Part shown: positions 1-10,061 of the stretch, in pieces | Layout of the letters: each line of letters starts with the position of its first letter | Position numbering within the stretch: position 1 is the stretch's first letter | Source: Chaetoderma sp. LZ-2023a | Lineage: Eukaryota > Mollusca > Caudofoveata > Chaetodermatida > Chaetodermatidae | NCBI GenBank assembly: GCA_034401795.1 | Contig: CM067367.1 | Location: 84,085,314-84,149,313, forward strand | Direction: 5' to 3' | Length of the DNA: 64,000 nt | The notes under the pieces: generated by a model | The model's database searches: none | Seen by the model: only the letters and a program-made list of their open reading frames with translations | Told to the model about the DNA's origin: nothing | Position numbers and translations under genes: made by a program

Positions 1-97
1 TGGAACTTATTGGTGAAAGGGTTGATGTGTGAACACCTGATGTTAGTACCAGGTGTTAACACGAACACTAACATCAAGCTGTTCACAGTGTCTATGA

Positions 98-274
98 TGC
101 TTACTGTATTCTGCGGTTGTAGTAGTAGAAACATCCTACAGCTGCAATCAGTCCTTCTTCGCTTTTGCCCACTGTCTTGTCCTCAACCGAAATCCTTAGC
201 TTCCTCAGGTCCATTCTTGACTTGAGTGTACCGAGTACTGCTTTCTTGAGGTCACCTCGTAGCACGCTTAGCAG
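98..274 (-). mobile_element. LINE 3' fragment, left part (split by the DIRS insertion)
   Basis: Reads as the reverse complement of the 3' end of the LINE at 35.8-37.2 kb. The shared text includes the reverse complement of the region encoding LGTLKSRM and of the 3' tail with GTAGTAGTAGA and CTACAGCTGCAAT. It breaks off at 274 and resumes at 7860 with nothing lost, so this fragment predates the DIRS insertion. Only the C-terminal codons and 3' tail are present, as expected of a 5'-truncated LINE copy. Confidence 0.85.
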
Positions 275-548
275 TTGTTATTACACCACAAAAACATCCA
301 TTACCGTTCAATCACTACTTGCTAAATCAATTATCTACATTTAGCTACCAGAATAAGATTTTTATGCTTGCATACACACCTCCCCATGCCTATTCCTATT
401 AATATGGACCCTCAACCAGGCTACTGGTTAAGTCCATCTCCAGTAAATTGACTGATATAGACTGGCACCAGTCTGTACTCGTCTATAGTGACGCCTGTCA
501 CTAAGCGCGCTTGCGCATGCGCACTGGAGCCCAAATAGGAAACAGATT
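275..548 (+). repeat. DIRS left inverted terminal repeat
   Basis: Runs from TTGTTATTACACC to about GGAAACAGATT and pairs with the right repeat at 7551-7859. The outermost ~25 bp differ from the right end, as in DIRS elements, and are instead copied in the internal complementary region. It would be expected to carry the promoter and transcript start; a GC-rich palindrome lies at 512-523. Confidence 0.9.
512..523. promoter_or_regulatory. NRF-1-like palindrome in left ITR
   Basis: TGCGCATGCGCA is a perfect match to the animal NRF-1 consensus, in an otherwise AT-rich setting. The same 12-mer occurs in the right ITR. It could be a promoter element of the retrotransposon; no binding is shown. Confidence 0.4.
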
Positions 549-939
549 CTGCAGAATAACTGCTCAAATATTATCCAGAGTTTTATAGCTTTGCGCTGTG
601 TCAGCTATACTTTGAGAGTACTTCATATTGATAACTATGCCTACTATGAAGTCTATCCTCCCTAAGTTACTTTTAGGAAGTTTTCGTGAGGGTACTAACG
701 TTTTCGTGGTAACAATCTTACTATGCCTATATCATCATCATCATCTTAAATCTCTAGTGTACTCCAAGAGGCCTTTATCACTTTTCAATTAGTGCATTAT
801 AAGGAATTACATTTATTCCCTATGAAAGTTTGTTTCTTGTCGTTAGGGATTTGTTAACAAATTTGAACTTTCCCGCCTTTCTTAGAAATGCGTTTTTTAT
901 GTTTCTAGACTCTTTTTAACGAAATTTTTAGGAGTCTGT

Positions 940-1490
940 TAAATCGACCGATAAGACAAAATGCACGTCCTCCAAGTGTGATCGTCTTCACTCTGCGGAG
1001 TATGGAGGACATGTGTGTTCGAAATGCACCTCGTGCACCCCCACAGCGATGTGCGGGATTTGCAAAGGGTGGTCGGCGTCAGTTGCCAAGGCCTTTTTAA
1101 GGATTTGCCCACTAAACAACCGCTGCCCTCTGGTCGATCTTCCCCTACCTCCGTTGCTGGTAAGACAAAAGCTGTCTTTTGCAAAAACTAATGTGTCTAA
1201 TCCATCAGCAACGGAGGGGGGGGGGGGGGCTCTTCGGCGAATTCTGAAGCTGTTTTGGCTTTATTTGCTAGGTTTGAATCCTTCACTGCTGTCTTGACTA
1301 AGTCGTTAGACGAAAGAATTTCTTCTGCCATCCTGGAGGCCAAGAAACAGGAAGTTTCTTCTGATTCGGACAATAGCCCGAGGGCTAGCGGGCGTGCCCA
1401 CAAATGGGGAAAACCGATTCCTCTTACGTCCATGCAAGAAATCATGTCTCCAAAACAAAAAACTAGAGCAAAAAGCTCTCGAAGGTGATC
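940..1490 (+). pseudogene. DIRS gag-like ORF1, Cys-rich N-terminal part (frameshifted)
   Basis: The frame through about 953-1080 reads a cluster of cysteines (KTKC, SSKC, HVCSKC, SCTPTAMC, GIC) that looks like a zinc-binding knuckle, then a hydrophilic acidic/Ser stretch to about 1490. A long G-run near 1217-1228 sits where the frame breaks. No recognisable enzymatic domain. Position before the RT fits the gag-like ORF of DIRS elements, which is poorly conserved between families. Identification rests mainly on position. Confidence 0.5.
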
Positions 1491-1537
1491 TCGAGCAGGT
1501 CACAGGGTCAAACCCACATTAGTCTTGAGGGTGATAG

Positions 1538-4013
1538 GTGGCAGAAGCCCCCGTCCAAAAGTCTTATGCTAATGCCAAAATTTCGGTCATACCGGTCGTC
1601 AAAATTGTTCATAGGTCGCCTATAGCCAAAAGTCTTCAATCAAGCTTTTCTAGTACTTCCGGTTCAGTTGTAGTGGATTCGGGTCCTCGGGACTCGGGTT
1701 TACTTCCGTTTTCCGGATCTACTTCTGTTCCTTCCATATGGTCTGACTTCCGGTTTTACAGGACATCCGGGTCTTCAAGATCCGGTTCCTACTTCCGCTT
1801 CCGGTTTTAGCAGTGCTTCCGGTCATACCGGATATCCAGGGTCTGTGGACCCTTATTATTTTTCATCTCCCGGTAGAAGCGCTTCCGTTTCCGGTTTGGA
1901 TTCTGGTCTGTACACTTCCGCTTCTGGTTCTAGGGGTGTACTTCCGGGTCATTCAGATCCGGATAGACTTCCAACTTCCGCTTCCGGTTGGGACATAACT
2001 TCCGGGATAGCGAATGAACATAGTCGGTTAGGCTCGACTAAGAACTTATCCGAGCATCAACTTATGCTTCCATTTTCAGTTTCTTCTTTAGATTCGGAGA
2101 ATTTTTCAGTGGATAGGCGTAAGGAGTGTGATTATAGGAGTTTTGTAGGTTCTGGTTCTGATTTTTCTCACAGAAATTTTTCCTCATGATTCTTTAGTTT
2201 CCAATTATGGTTCTTTCCTGCCGTCTCGGGTAGTTGAGGTTGATTTGTCTTCTTCCTCTGCTCCTTCTTTTCGTGAGGCTGTATTGAGTTCATCTGCCTC
2301 GAGGTCTCCTTCTTTTTCTGCCTCCTCTCATCCTCCAGGTTTTAATCCTATTCCTTCTTCCTCATCTGCTTCTTCTCTTTCAGCTAAGGATTTCTCGTGC
2401 AGTCATGTGTCTAATTCGTCATCTCTTTTTCAATCATCTATTCCTCCTCCAGGATTCTCCCGTCTTTCTTCATCTATTGGTTCTTCTCAGGGATCATTAG
2501 ATCATTCTTCTTCTCCATCTGTTCTTCCAATTTCTTCTCTTCCTCCTTCCTCTTCTGCCTGTCCTTCTTTTGATCATCTTGATCCGATTGTTTCCGTTGT
2601 TCTTTCTCCTGAGTTATAATTTCAAATTGTTGATTCAGGTTTAGATTGCTCTTTGTTTTCTGTGGTTAGGGATTCTTCTCTCGATCATTCGTTTGTTTCA
2701 CCTCGTTTTTCGATCCTCTCGAGGTTTTCTGCCAGTGCTCTGGTTCATCCTTTCTAGTCTTCTAGTCAGGATCATGGTAGCGATTCTTTTCCTTCTGATC
2801 AAGCTTCTTCCTTTCCTGAGTCTGCTAGAAGACCCTGTTCTCCTATTTCCTCTAGAGCGGGTGAATCTTTAGTTTCAGGTGATTCTTCTCTTCTTCCTCT
2901 CCTAATCATTCTTCTCTTCCATCAGATCCCAAGTCAGTCAGGGCCAGGGATCTGAAGAGTTTTTGTCCGGTCAGAGCCTCTTCGGAAGACTGGTCCATGG
3001 CTCACAGGTGGATCGCCTCTACTCTTTCTCTTCCTCTTAAGGAGGAATTTGCTATTGACCCTCCCTCCTTCTTTCATATCTGCTCTCTCTACGTCTGATT
3101 CTTCTTCTTCCTCTCCTCAAGTTCTCCCTATTGATAACTTAGTCATAGATATGCTGGATTTCTTTGTTAATGATGTTAACTGTAAGGAGTTTTCTCTTTC
3201 CTCTAAATATGATGCGCCTGTTCAAGTTCCCAGAGGATTATTTGAAGGTTGCTACTTCTCAGTCTCTTTCTGGTTCCTCTTGGGATGTTCTTTCCTCACA
3301 TTTAAAGGAGTCTTCCAAGGTTGAGCATTCCACTGATCTTTTTAGATGGGAGTCTGTTTGCAGATCTCAGCTTAAGTCAATTTCCTTGCTCTGTTATCTG
3401 AAGCTGTTCTTAAGGCTCAAGAACGTGATCAGGTTCCTTTATCAGTCTTTCGTTCCTTGGCAGATCTGTCTCGTGGTTCGCTCAGTTCAGTCTGTAGATC
3501 TTTGGGATTCATTACCTCTAAGAGAATGTCCAGGAAGCTCTCTGAGGTTCAGATATCTAATTCTTTGAAGAATAGTCTTATTTCAGCACCCCCGTTTGGT
3601 CAGGATATATGCGGACAGTCGGCTCCCAGTCTCATTCGTGCGGAATCTGAGCACCTGAAGGCCTCTAGGGAGCTTCAGGCTCAGATTTCCTTTGCTAATC
3701 CTTCTTCGAAAACAGATGTTTCTTCAGTGAAGAGTCCGAATTCATCTCCTAGAAGAAAGAGCCTCAAACCAGATCAATTTGGGGCTTATCCCTCTAGGAT
3801 TATTAATAATTCTAACCGTTCTTCTTCCAATATTCAGGATCGATCCGCGGAGGAGGATCGCTTTAATTCCATATCCTCTCATCGTTCTAGGTCCCAAGGG
3901 AGGCAGTCTTTCTCTCCTTGGGCGAGAGGGGGTCAGTCCCGTTCTCGTCATCCTAGTTCCAGGTCCAGAAGTCATTCTTCCTTTAGAGGGTATCAAGGAA
4001 AGAGAGTTTGAAG
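1538..4013 (+). pseudogene. DIRS gag-like region, Ser-rich then Arg/Ser-rich
   Basis: Several broken frames encode extremely Ser-rich protein. At 1640-2010 the DNA is a degenerate tandem of CTTCCGGTT-like units. The last part (3457-4011, 184 residues) is best preserved: a helical stretch (RMSRKLSEVQISNSLKN) followed by an Arg/Ser-rich basic tail ending HSSFRGYQGKRV, like the nucleic-acid-binding C-terminus of DIRS gag-like proteins. Frames are interrupted at about 2190, 2620 and 3050-3330. Confidence 0.55.
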
Positions 4014-4226
4014 GTGTGGACTATTCCCGGATAAGTCCAACCTTCTCTCTTCCTTTAATCATCCCTCCCCCTCTTCTTGTGCCTTTGGATCAGTCGGTCC
4101 AATGCCTTTTACCCAACGTGCCAATAGGAGGGAGCCTTTCTCTGTTTTGGGAGAATTCGCAGGCCCTCATTCAGGACTCCTGACTAGTTTCTCAGATACG
4201 TTGGGGTTATGCACCGTTGTGGATCC

Positions 4227-4472
4227 ATCTTCTTCTTTTCGTTCGCTGATCATACCGCCAGTCCTGTAAGTGACTATCGACATGATCATAAGCGTTAAGT
4301 GCGTGGATCCATGGTTTATTAGAGTGCGCCGTGTGGCCTGGAACCTCCGTCTTCAGCACTCGAGGTTTCTGTCAGGGTTACCTCACCCTTACCTCCTTTA
4401 GTCGCCTCTTACGACACGCAGAGGATACGGAAGGTGTATTCTAAGCCCCACCTACATGGCAGCTGTGGATCC
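4227..4472. mobile_element. SINE-like insertion inside the DIRS RT region
   Basis: A ~246-bp segment interrupts the DIRS coding frame just upstream of the RT core. TGTGGATCC occurs at 4218-4226 and again at 4464-4472, with similar TC-rich sequence after both, as expected of a target duplication. The segment contains GTCGCCTCTTACGACACGCA and GGATACGGAAGGTGTATTCT near its right end, which look like a conserved SINE/LINE tail, but I cannot name the family. Confidence 0.55.
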
Positions 4473-5180
4473 GTCATCCTCCTCTTCTTTCTGTTCTTCC
4501 AAAATGGACACCAATTTTATCCAATCCAGAAAAATTGGTTGCCTTGGAAGAGGAGTTGGAATCCATGATTGTCAAGAGGGCAATAGAAGAAGTTCCCCAC
4601 TGGAGAGTAGACCCGGGCTACTATTCAATCATCTTTTTAGTTTGCAAGAAAACAGGAGGTTGGCGTCCTATCATAAATTTGAAGAAGCTAAATCTTATGA
4701 TTCTTACTCCCAAGTTCAAGATGGAGACAATCTCCCAGATCATTTCCAGTCTAGATCAGGGGATGTGGACGTCTTCCATTAATCTAAAGGATGCCTACTT
4801 TCATGTTCTCATTCACCCTTCCTTCAGAAAATTCCTGAGGTTTGCTTACAAGAATCGAGTTTGGCAGTTTCGGCCATGCCCTTCGGCCTGACCACGGCTC
4901 TTTCTTTTTACTCGCCTAGTCTCAGCCGTGGCAGGAATTTTACACCGTCATTCTATCCATCTTCACGTTTAAATAGATGACTGGTTGGTAAAAGCAGTCA
5001 TCCTCAATTCTCTCAGGAATTCTTCCAGAGGTTTGCAGTCTGGCATGCAACCTAGGGTGGATTTTAAATCTAAAGAAATCAAGCCTAGTTCCATCTCAAA
5101 TCTGAACGCATTTAGGCATTTTTTTCGACCTGGCCCGGGGTCTAGTCTTCCCCTCAGATCCAAGGATAGAGGCTTTATCA
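4473..5180 (+). pseudogene. DIRS reverse transcriptase domain (interrupted)
   Basis: Best piece 4535-4891 (118 residues). It shows RAIEEVP, KKTGGWRPIINLKKLN, FKMET and INLKDAYFHV, then FLRFAYKNRVWQFRPCP, in the order typical of DIRS1-type RT. The frame breaks at the following conserved FGL. The catalytic box follows at about 4967-4990 as IDDWLV, but the residue before it, normally Tyr in (Y)(L/I/V)DD, is a TAA stop. The domain is therefore inactive in this copy. Confidence 0.88.
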
Positions 5181-5374
5181 GTGGCAATGGAAATCCTGTC
5201 TACTTATCCCATGGTCAGGGCAAGATTTCTGCTAAGAGTGATAGGTTTGATGGTCAGCGTAGAGAATGTAATTCCTTGGGCGGCGCTGATGAGAAGACCC
5301 TTCCAAATGTATTTAATGTCTCTTTGGAAGCAGTCGGTTCACTATTTACTATCAGATTCCCATCAGAGAACACT

Positions 5375-6160
5375 TGATTCCTCATCTAGATTTTTGAAAG
5401 GATCGTTCTCTGCTTCTGATGGGTGTTCCACTGGTAAAGTCCTCCCCTCAGGCGATTATCTTCACAGACGCTTCTCAGGAGGGATGGGGAGCGGTCTGGG
5501 ACTCCCTGTCGGTTTCCGGTCTTTGGTCCCTGGAGTCGACAGCTCATATCAACATTCTGGAATTGTGGGCTGTCAAGAAGGTTCTCCTTTCATGGTCAGA
5601 TCTTGTGATAGGTCTCAGTCTCGATTCAGTCGGACAATTCGACAGTGGTTTCGTATATCAACAGGCCCCCCTGCCTGTCGTCATCCCTCCTTTGTCTAGA
5701 AGTGTGGAACCTTCTCTTATGGTGTCGCAAGAATCAGATTTTTCTAGTGTCTTCTCATGTCCAAGGTAGTCTGAATTTTCTTTGCGGACCAACTGTCACA
5801 GCAAATTTGCCCACACAGAGTGACAGTTAAAGAGGTCGGTTGTCAAAGCGATTTTCAGTCCTCTAGTAGATCTGTTTGCGACATCTCTGAATGCCCAGAT
5901 CTCCTCTTACATGTCTCCTTTTCCGGACAGTCAAGCGCTGGCGGTGGATGCCCTGTCTCAGTCCTGGACAGGAATGTTCGCCTATGTGTTCCCTCCAACG
6001 ATTTTGATTCCGTTAGCGTTGAAGAAGGTCAAAGATCAAATCTGCAAGATTCTCTTAATAGCTCCCTTTTGGCCAAAGAGCATTTGGTTTGTAGACCGTC
6101 TAGATCTCCTGGTAGACTTCCCTCTTCTTCTTCCAGTCTCCCAGGATCTTCTGTCTCAAG
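5375..6160 (+). pseudogene. DIRS RNase H domain and connector (frameshifted)
   Basis: 5419-5769 reads IIFTDASQEGWGAVW, then HINILELWAV, the usual first and second RNase H acidic motifs (Asp of TDAS, Glu of LEL). After two frame changes the downstream part reads VDLFATSLNAQ, SYMSPFPDSQALAVDALSQSW and LLIAPFWP (about 5838-6090), all characteristic of the RH-to-recombinase connector of DIRS elements. Confidence 0.85.
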
Positions 6161-6169
6161 TAAGAGGTC

Positions 6170-7122
6170 TTTGTCTTCATCCAAACCCAGAAATCTTCAA
6201 TCTGTGTGTTTGGAGAATATCGAATCTAGTCTTCGAGAATACGGTTTCTTCAAGATGTCAGGAAATTATCGATTCTGCCAGAAGAGAGTATAGATTTTCT
6301 CTGACATCTTCTCTTCCTTGCCTTCTGAATGCCGATGTCAAGGACACTAAGCCTCTTAATAGTTTTATTAGAGGTCTAGATAATATTCATCCTCCGATAG
6401 CTAAGCCTTTACCTTCCTGGAATTTGGCTTTGGTTCTTCAAGTACTGGCAGGTCGCCATTTTGAACATATTTCCTCTATTAGTATTACACTTTTAACTTT
6501 TAAAGCTGTTTTTCTTGTTGCTGCTGCCTCTGCTAGAAGGTGTTCAGAGATTCATGCTCTTTCTGTTGAAAGGGATAGATTTATCGTTTCAGGAGACGGT
6601 TTAGTTTTATATCCCAGAAGGGATTTTTTAAATCTAAAACTCAGTCTAACTGCTTTCCTGCTAGTCCGATCATTTTAAAATCATTATCATCTTTTTCGCC
6701 ATCCGACAAATTCTGGTGCCCTGTTAGGGCATTAAGAATGTACAAACAGCGAACCGATTTTAAAAGAGTTGATCCATCCCATTTATAGGGTTCCTATGTG
6801 GAAGAGTTAGCTAAGCCGGTCTAGAAGTCTACGATTGCCAGATGGATTTGTGAGACAATTAAGCTTTGTTACGAGATAGCTTCTCCGGATCATATTAATC
6901 TCACCCATGTTTAAGCTCACGATGTTAGATACCTCTTTTGCGTTTTTTACCGGTTCGTCTTTAGATGAAGTCATGCAGGTGGCAGGATGGAAATCTGAAC
7001 CCACTTATACAACTTTTTATCTGAAAGATCAGAATGCAGCAGCCTCCTTCTTTCGTAATATTACTATTTTAACCAAAAAAGCTGAAGACCGTTTACCAAG
7101 CACATCCCGCCATTTTCGTTAA
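6170..7122 (+). pseudogene. DIRS tyrosine recombinase (broken)
   Basis: The N-terminal SAM-like part and first catalytic box are in frame to 6678: LPSWNLALVLQVLAG, then AVFLVAAASARRCSEIHALS with the catalytic Arg in RCSE. The C-terminal half is out of frame: HDVR (about 6919-6930) supplies the H-x-x-R box, and ITGSSLDEVMQVAGWKSEPT-like sequence at about 6947-7020, read here as FFTGSSLDEVMQVAGW, ends in TTFY with the nucleophile Tyr. All catalytic residues are recognisable, but stops and frameshifts lie between them at 6678-6930. Confidence 0.88.
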
Positions 7123-7342
7123 GACTGCGTCTGTAAGAGATTTTGAGTTTATTTTGGGTTTTCTTTATTTCTTTAAGTTCAAGTTTTCTTTAGTTGATAA
7201 TCACGGTGTGATTGATTTAAATGCACTATTATGTTATGTTATTAACATTTGGATAAGATTGGTTTGATTTTTATCCTTGTTTGTTGATTCTCAAATCTCC
7301 TCCCGCCTAATGTTTAAGTGAGGCACTGACCAAATCTACGGG

Positions 7343-7473
7343 TTTAGCAAGTAGTGATTGAACGATAATGGATGTTTTTGTGGTGTAATAACAACCGCCC
7401 ACAGACCCCCCTTGCGGGTTGGTCTGTTGTTTTATTAACCACTATAAAAACATACTTACCATTCAATCACTAC
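7343..7473 (+). repeat. DIRS internal complementary region (ICR)
   Basis: The first half (TTTAGCAAGTAGTGATTGAA to GTAATAACAA) is the reverse complement of the left outer end at 275-325. The second half (CCCACAGACC to CAATCACTAC) is the reverse complement of the right outer end at about 7770-7859. The join equals the circle junction of the two ends, the structure proposed to template end completion in DIRS replication. CCG lies between the two halves. Confidence 0.92.
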
Positions 7474-7550
7474 GACCTGGTCTCAGCCACCCTGCGTCGA
7501 ATGATTTGAGAATTTGCCTATAATATTTGGCACTTAAATTCAAAAAAGTT

Positions 7551-7859
7551 AATCTGTTTCCTATTTGAGCTCCAGTGCGCATGCGCAAGCGCGCTTAGTG
7601 ACAGGCATCACTATAGAGTGAGTACAGACTGGTGCCAGTCTATATCAGTCAATATACTGGAGATGGACTTAACCAGTAGCCTGGTTGAGGGTCCATATTA
7701 ATAGGAATAATCATGGGGAGGTGTGTATGCAAGCATAAAAATCTTATTCTGGTAGCTAAATGCAGATAATTGATTTAGCAAGTAGTGCTTGAACGGTAAG
7801 TGTTTTTATAGTGGTTAATAAAACAACAGACCAACCTGCAAGGGGGGGTCTGTGGGGGG
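7551..7859 (-). repeat. DIRS right inverted terminal repeat
   Basis: Reverse complement of 275-548 with a divergent outer ~60 bp ending in GGGTCTGTGGGGGG. It carries the second TGCGCATGCGCA palindrome (7576-7587). Its outer end is reproduced in the ICR and, as a diverged fragment, at 47.9 kb. Confidence 0.9.
7576..7587. promoter_or_regulatory. NRF-1-like palindrome in right ITR
   Basis: Exact TGCGCATGCGCA, the inverted counterpart of 512-523. Its identity between two otherwise diverging ITR copies suggests either recency or constraint. Confidence 0.4.
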
Positions 7860-7930
7860 ATTTATGCAATGACGTCCTCTCCTGGCTTTGTATTTGCTGG
7901 CTCAGAGTAGGGCGAATTCCAAGGCTCACA
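7860..7930 (-). mobile_element. LINE 3' fragment, right part
   Basis: ATTTATGCAATGACGTCCTC onward continues the LINE sequence that stops at 274. It matches the reverse complement of about 36990-37055, and similarity ends near AAGGCTC. This gives an exact integration point for the DIRS element. Confidence 0.85.
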
Positions 7931-8704
7931 GTATCTAATTAACTAATAAACACATTGTCATAGGAATGTTCTTTGAGTGGCCAGTTTCAGTGGCCAGAAG
8001 AGTGATTCATTATGACACTCAGCCAATGGTCCCTTCTTTAAAATCACCTTGTTACAAGAAATGTTGGCCTTGAGCAGGTTTGCTTGTTTCATAATAAAAT
8101 AACTAGAGCAATCAGGTATTGCAAACCATTGCCTTTCAGTTTTATTTATTCAGATCTTTAGCTGCAGGTAGCAAGTTAAGAAGCGGGCATGTCAGTCAGT
8201 CATAAAAGCTTATTCCTGGCTGTATCTAAAAAAACTATTGATCTGATTTGGCTCAAATTGTAACACAACGAAGGACCTTGTCGTGCGAGAGGATTTGCAT
8301 ACTTTGGCCATGATCATCATAAAAGAACCTGGATTGGGATCGGATCAAATTCTGGATGTGTACATATCTCGGAAACTGCTGGTCTGATTTGGCTCAAATT
8401 TTAACAGCACAAATGATCAGACCTTTGGCGTGATAAAAAAAAATTTGAAAAGAAATCCTAAATATCTGGAAAATCTGAAAACTTTTACAATGTGACAAAA
8501 ACAGGAGGTCAGGGTCTGGCAAGTTGGTGATTTGGAATTCCTAGCTTATCGGAACATTCTTTCTTGTAAAAAATTGTTAAGCAAACTCGGATCAGTAGTT
8601 TCTGAGATACAGCCACAGGCAGACTAAGGAACCTAAACACAAATGCAATACACTCTGCCTGCTGCCGGGTCAGAGTAACGAACTGTACATGTGATAATAA
8701 TGAA
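7931..8704. other. No gene seen; degenerate interspersed sequence
   Basis: No ORF of interest. At 8220-8620 a motif of the type TCTGATTTGGCTCAAATT recurs, together with AGTAGTTTCTGAGATAC. A related phrase occurs near 38340, so this is probably a decayed repeat. Confidence 0.4.
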
Positions 8705-9067
8705 CAGGTATTTTTTAGCTATGCCCTGTCCAATTCTAGCTAAGCTCCACCCATGTTTTGTGCGTGTTGGAACTTGTGATCGATTATATATACTTTGAGT
8801 CCTGAATTGATAAAATCCCAATTTCAAGATAAGTATGCCGGTAAGATGTTGAATGTTTTGAAATTAATTCGACTGGGTGATGTTGCTGCCCATTGCAGCA
8901 ACAGCTCCTAGGCAAATTAGTTTCAAAATGTTCAACAGAATATTTTCAAAAATGTGGGAACAGAATATTTATTAAATTGTAATATTATGATTGTGACATC
9001 AGACTAGATGTAACGTAACTGCGTATGACATCATACTTGAGTGACAGATCAAATCCATCTATTGATT
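8705..9067 (-). mobile_element. Family A MITE-like element, reverse orientation
   Basis: Starts near TTTTTAGCTATGCCCTGTCC and ends near GACAGATCAAATCCATCTAT, with the core hairpin at about 8846-8941 (arms with GCTGCCCATTGCAGC at the tip). The TGACATCA-rich side lies on the right. No coding capacity. Confidence 0.75.
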
Positions 9068-9286
9068 TCATCATTCCTGTGTGTGAACACTTCGTTTCAT
9101 TCATCCCTCAACCTTTGTTTTATGATTCGACCTCATGGGTGTCGCCTTGTGTGTAGATGGCTGACAGACTGTAATTAGACAACTGCTGAATGAGTTGATT
9201 CTGTGTACATGCGTGCCAAGGGATCTTTAGCCTGTATGATGTCATGCAGGGACCACATGCTTATTCAGCGATGGGGGCCAATGGAC

Positions 9287-9648
9287 CTTTCCAGTTTATC
9301 CATCAATCATATGATGTCATAATCAACTACGTGATGTCACGAGTGACGTAGATAAAAGTTCATCATGATTGCTTAATTGATGACGGACTAAGTCTTGCTG
9401 TCCGAATTGTATGTCTTTAATAAACATCCTGTTGAATATTTTGAAAGTAATTTGACTGGGTGCTGTTGCTGCCATTGGCAGCAACAGAGCCCAGTCAAAT
9501 TACTTTCAAAATATTCAACAGCTTACCTGTATAATTTTCTGAAATTGAGTCACTGAGTTCAGGGATCGATCGATCCCAACACGGATGATGTGGGTGGAGC
9601 TTGGCTAAAGATGGGCGGGGTATAGCTGAAATTAGATTCCTCAATTGA
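9287..9648 (+). mobile_element. Family A MITE-like element
   Basis: Left part has ATGATGTCAT and GTGATGTCACGAGTGACGTA. The core hairpin is 9429-9521, with nearly perfect ~43-bp arms and loop GCCATTGGC. The right part has GATCGATCGATCCCAACACG and the GGGCGGGGTATAGCT box before ATTCCTCAATTG. Confidence 0.8.
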
Positions 9649-10061
9649 TTATAAGGAATTTTGCAGTATCAGGAACTTGTGATTAATGAATTATCCACAC
9701 CCCATGAGGCACATCCATTCTACAACCGGTTTCTCACTTTTGATAGTGTAGCTTTCTGGTCACGGGACAGCACACGAACTGACCTTCACATTGTCAGCGA
9801 CTGCCAGTTAATGCTGAAGTGACCGAGATGACCAGAAAAGTTACACTACAAAAATAATTCAACACCCCAGAGAGGTAACTAATTTTCCCTATTATTTCTA
9901 TACAGAAATTTGGTTGTCAAATTTTTCTTAAAAATAACCCGACTTTAACCAAAGTTGGGTGGACTGAGACTAGCGTGATAGGCTTCTAAGCATCTACAGG
10001 TAGACTGCACAATTCTTTTCAATGGCTATCTTGGATTTCTGAAAATGTCCAGTAAATCAGT
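9649..10061. other. No gene; contains a unique foldback at about 9746-9849
   Basis: TAGTGTAGCTTTCTGGTCA pairs with TGACCAGAAAAGTTACACTA about 60 bp away. The rest has no recognised feature. Confidence 0.5.

Larger units (their letters stand above)
275..7859 (+). mobile_element. DIRS-like tyrosine-recombinase retrotransposon, structurally complete but decayed
   Basis: About 7.6 kb. Long inverted terminal repeats (275-548 and 7551-7859) flank, in order, a Cys-rich then Ser/Arg-rich gag-like region, reverse transcriptase, RNase H and a tyrosine recombinase. An internal complementary region (7343-7473) joins the complements of the two outer ends. This combination is diagnostic of DIRS elements, which copy through a circle and integrate with a recombinase rather than an integrase, leaving no target duplication. 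The flanks at 274 and 7860 are contiguous LINE sequence with no duplication. Many stops and frameshifts interrupt every coding domain, so the copy is not autonomous now. The inverted rather than split direct repeats argue against the Ngaro/PAT group. Confidence 0.92.
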
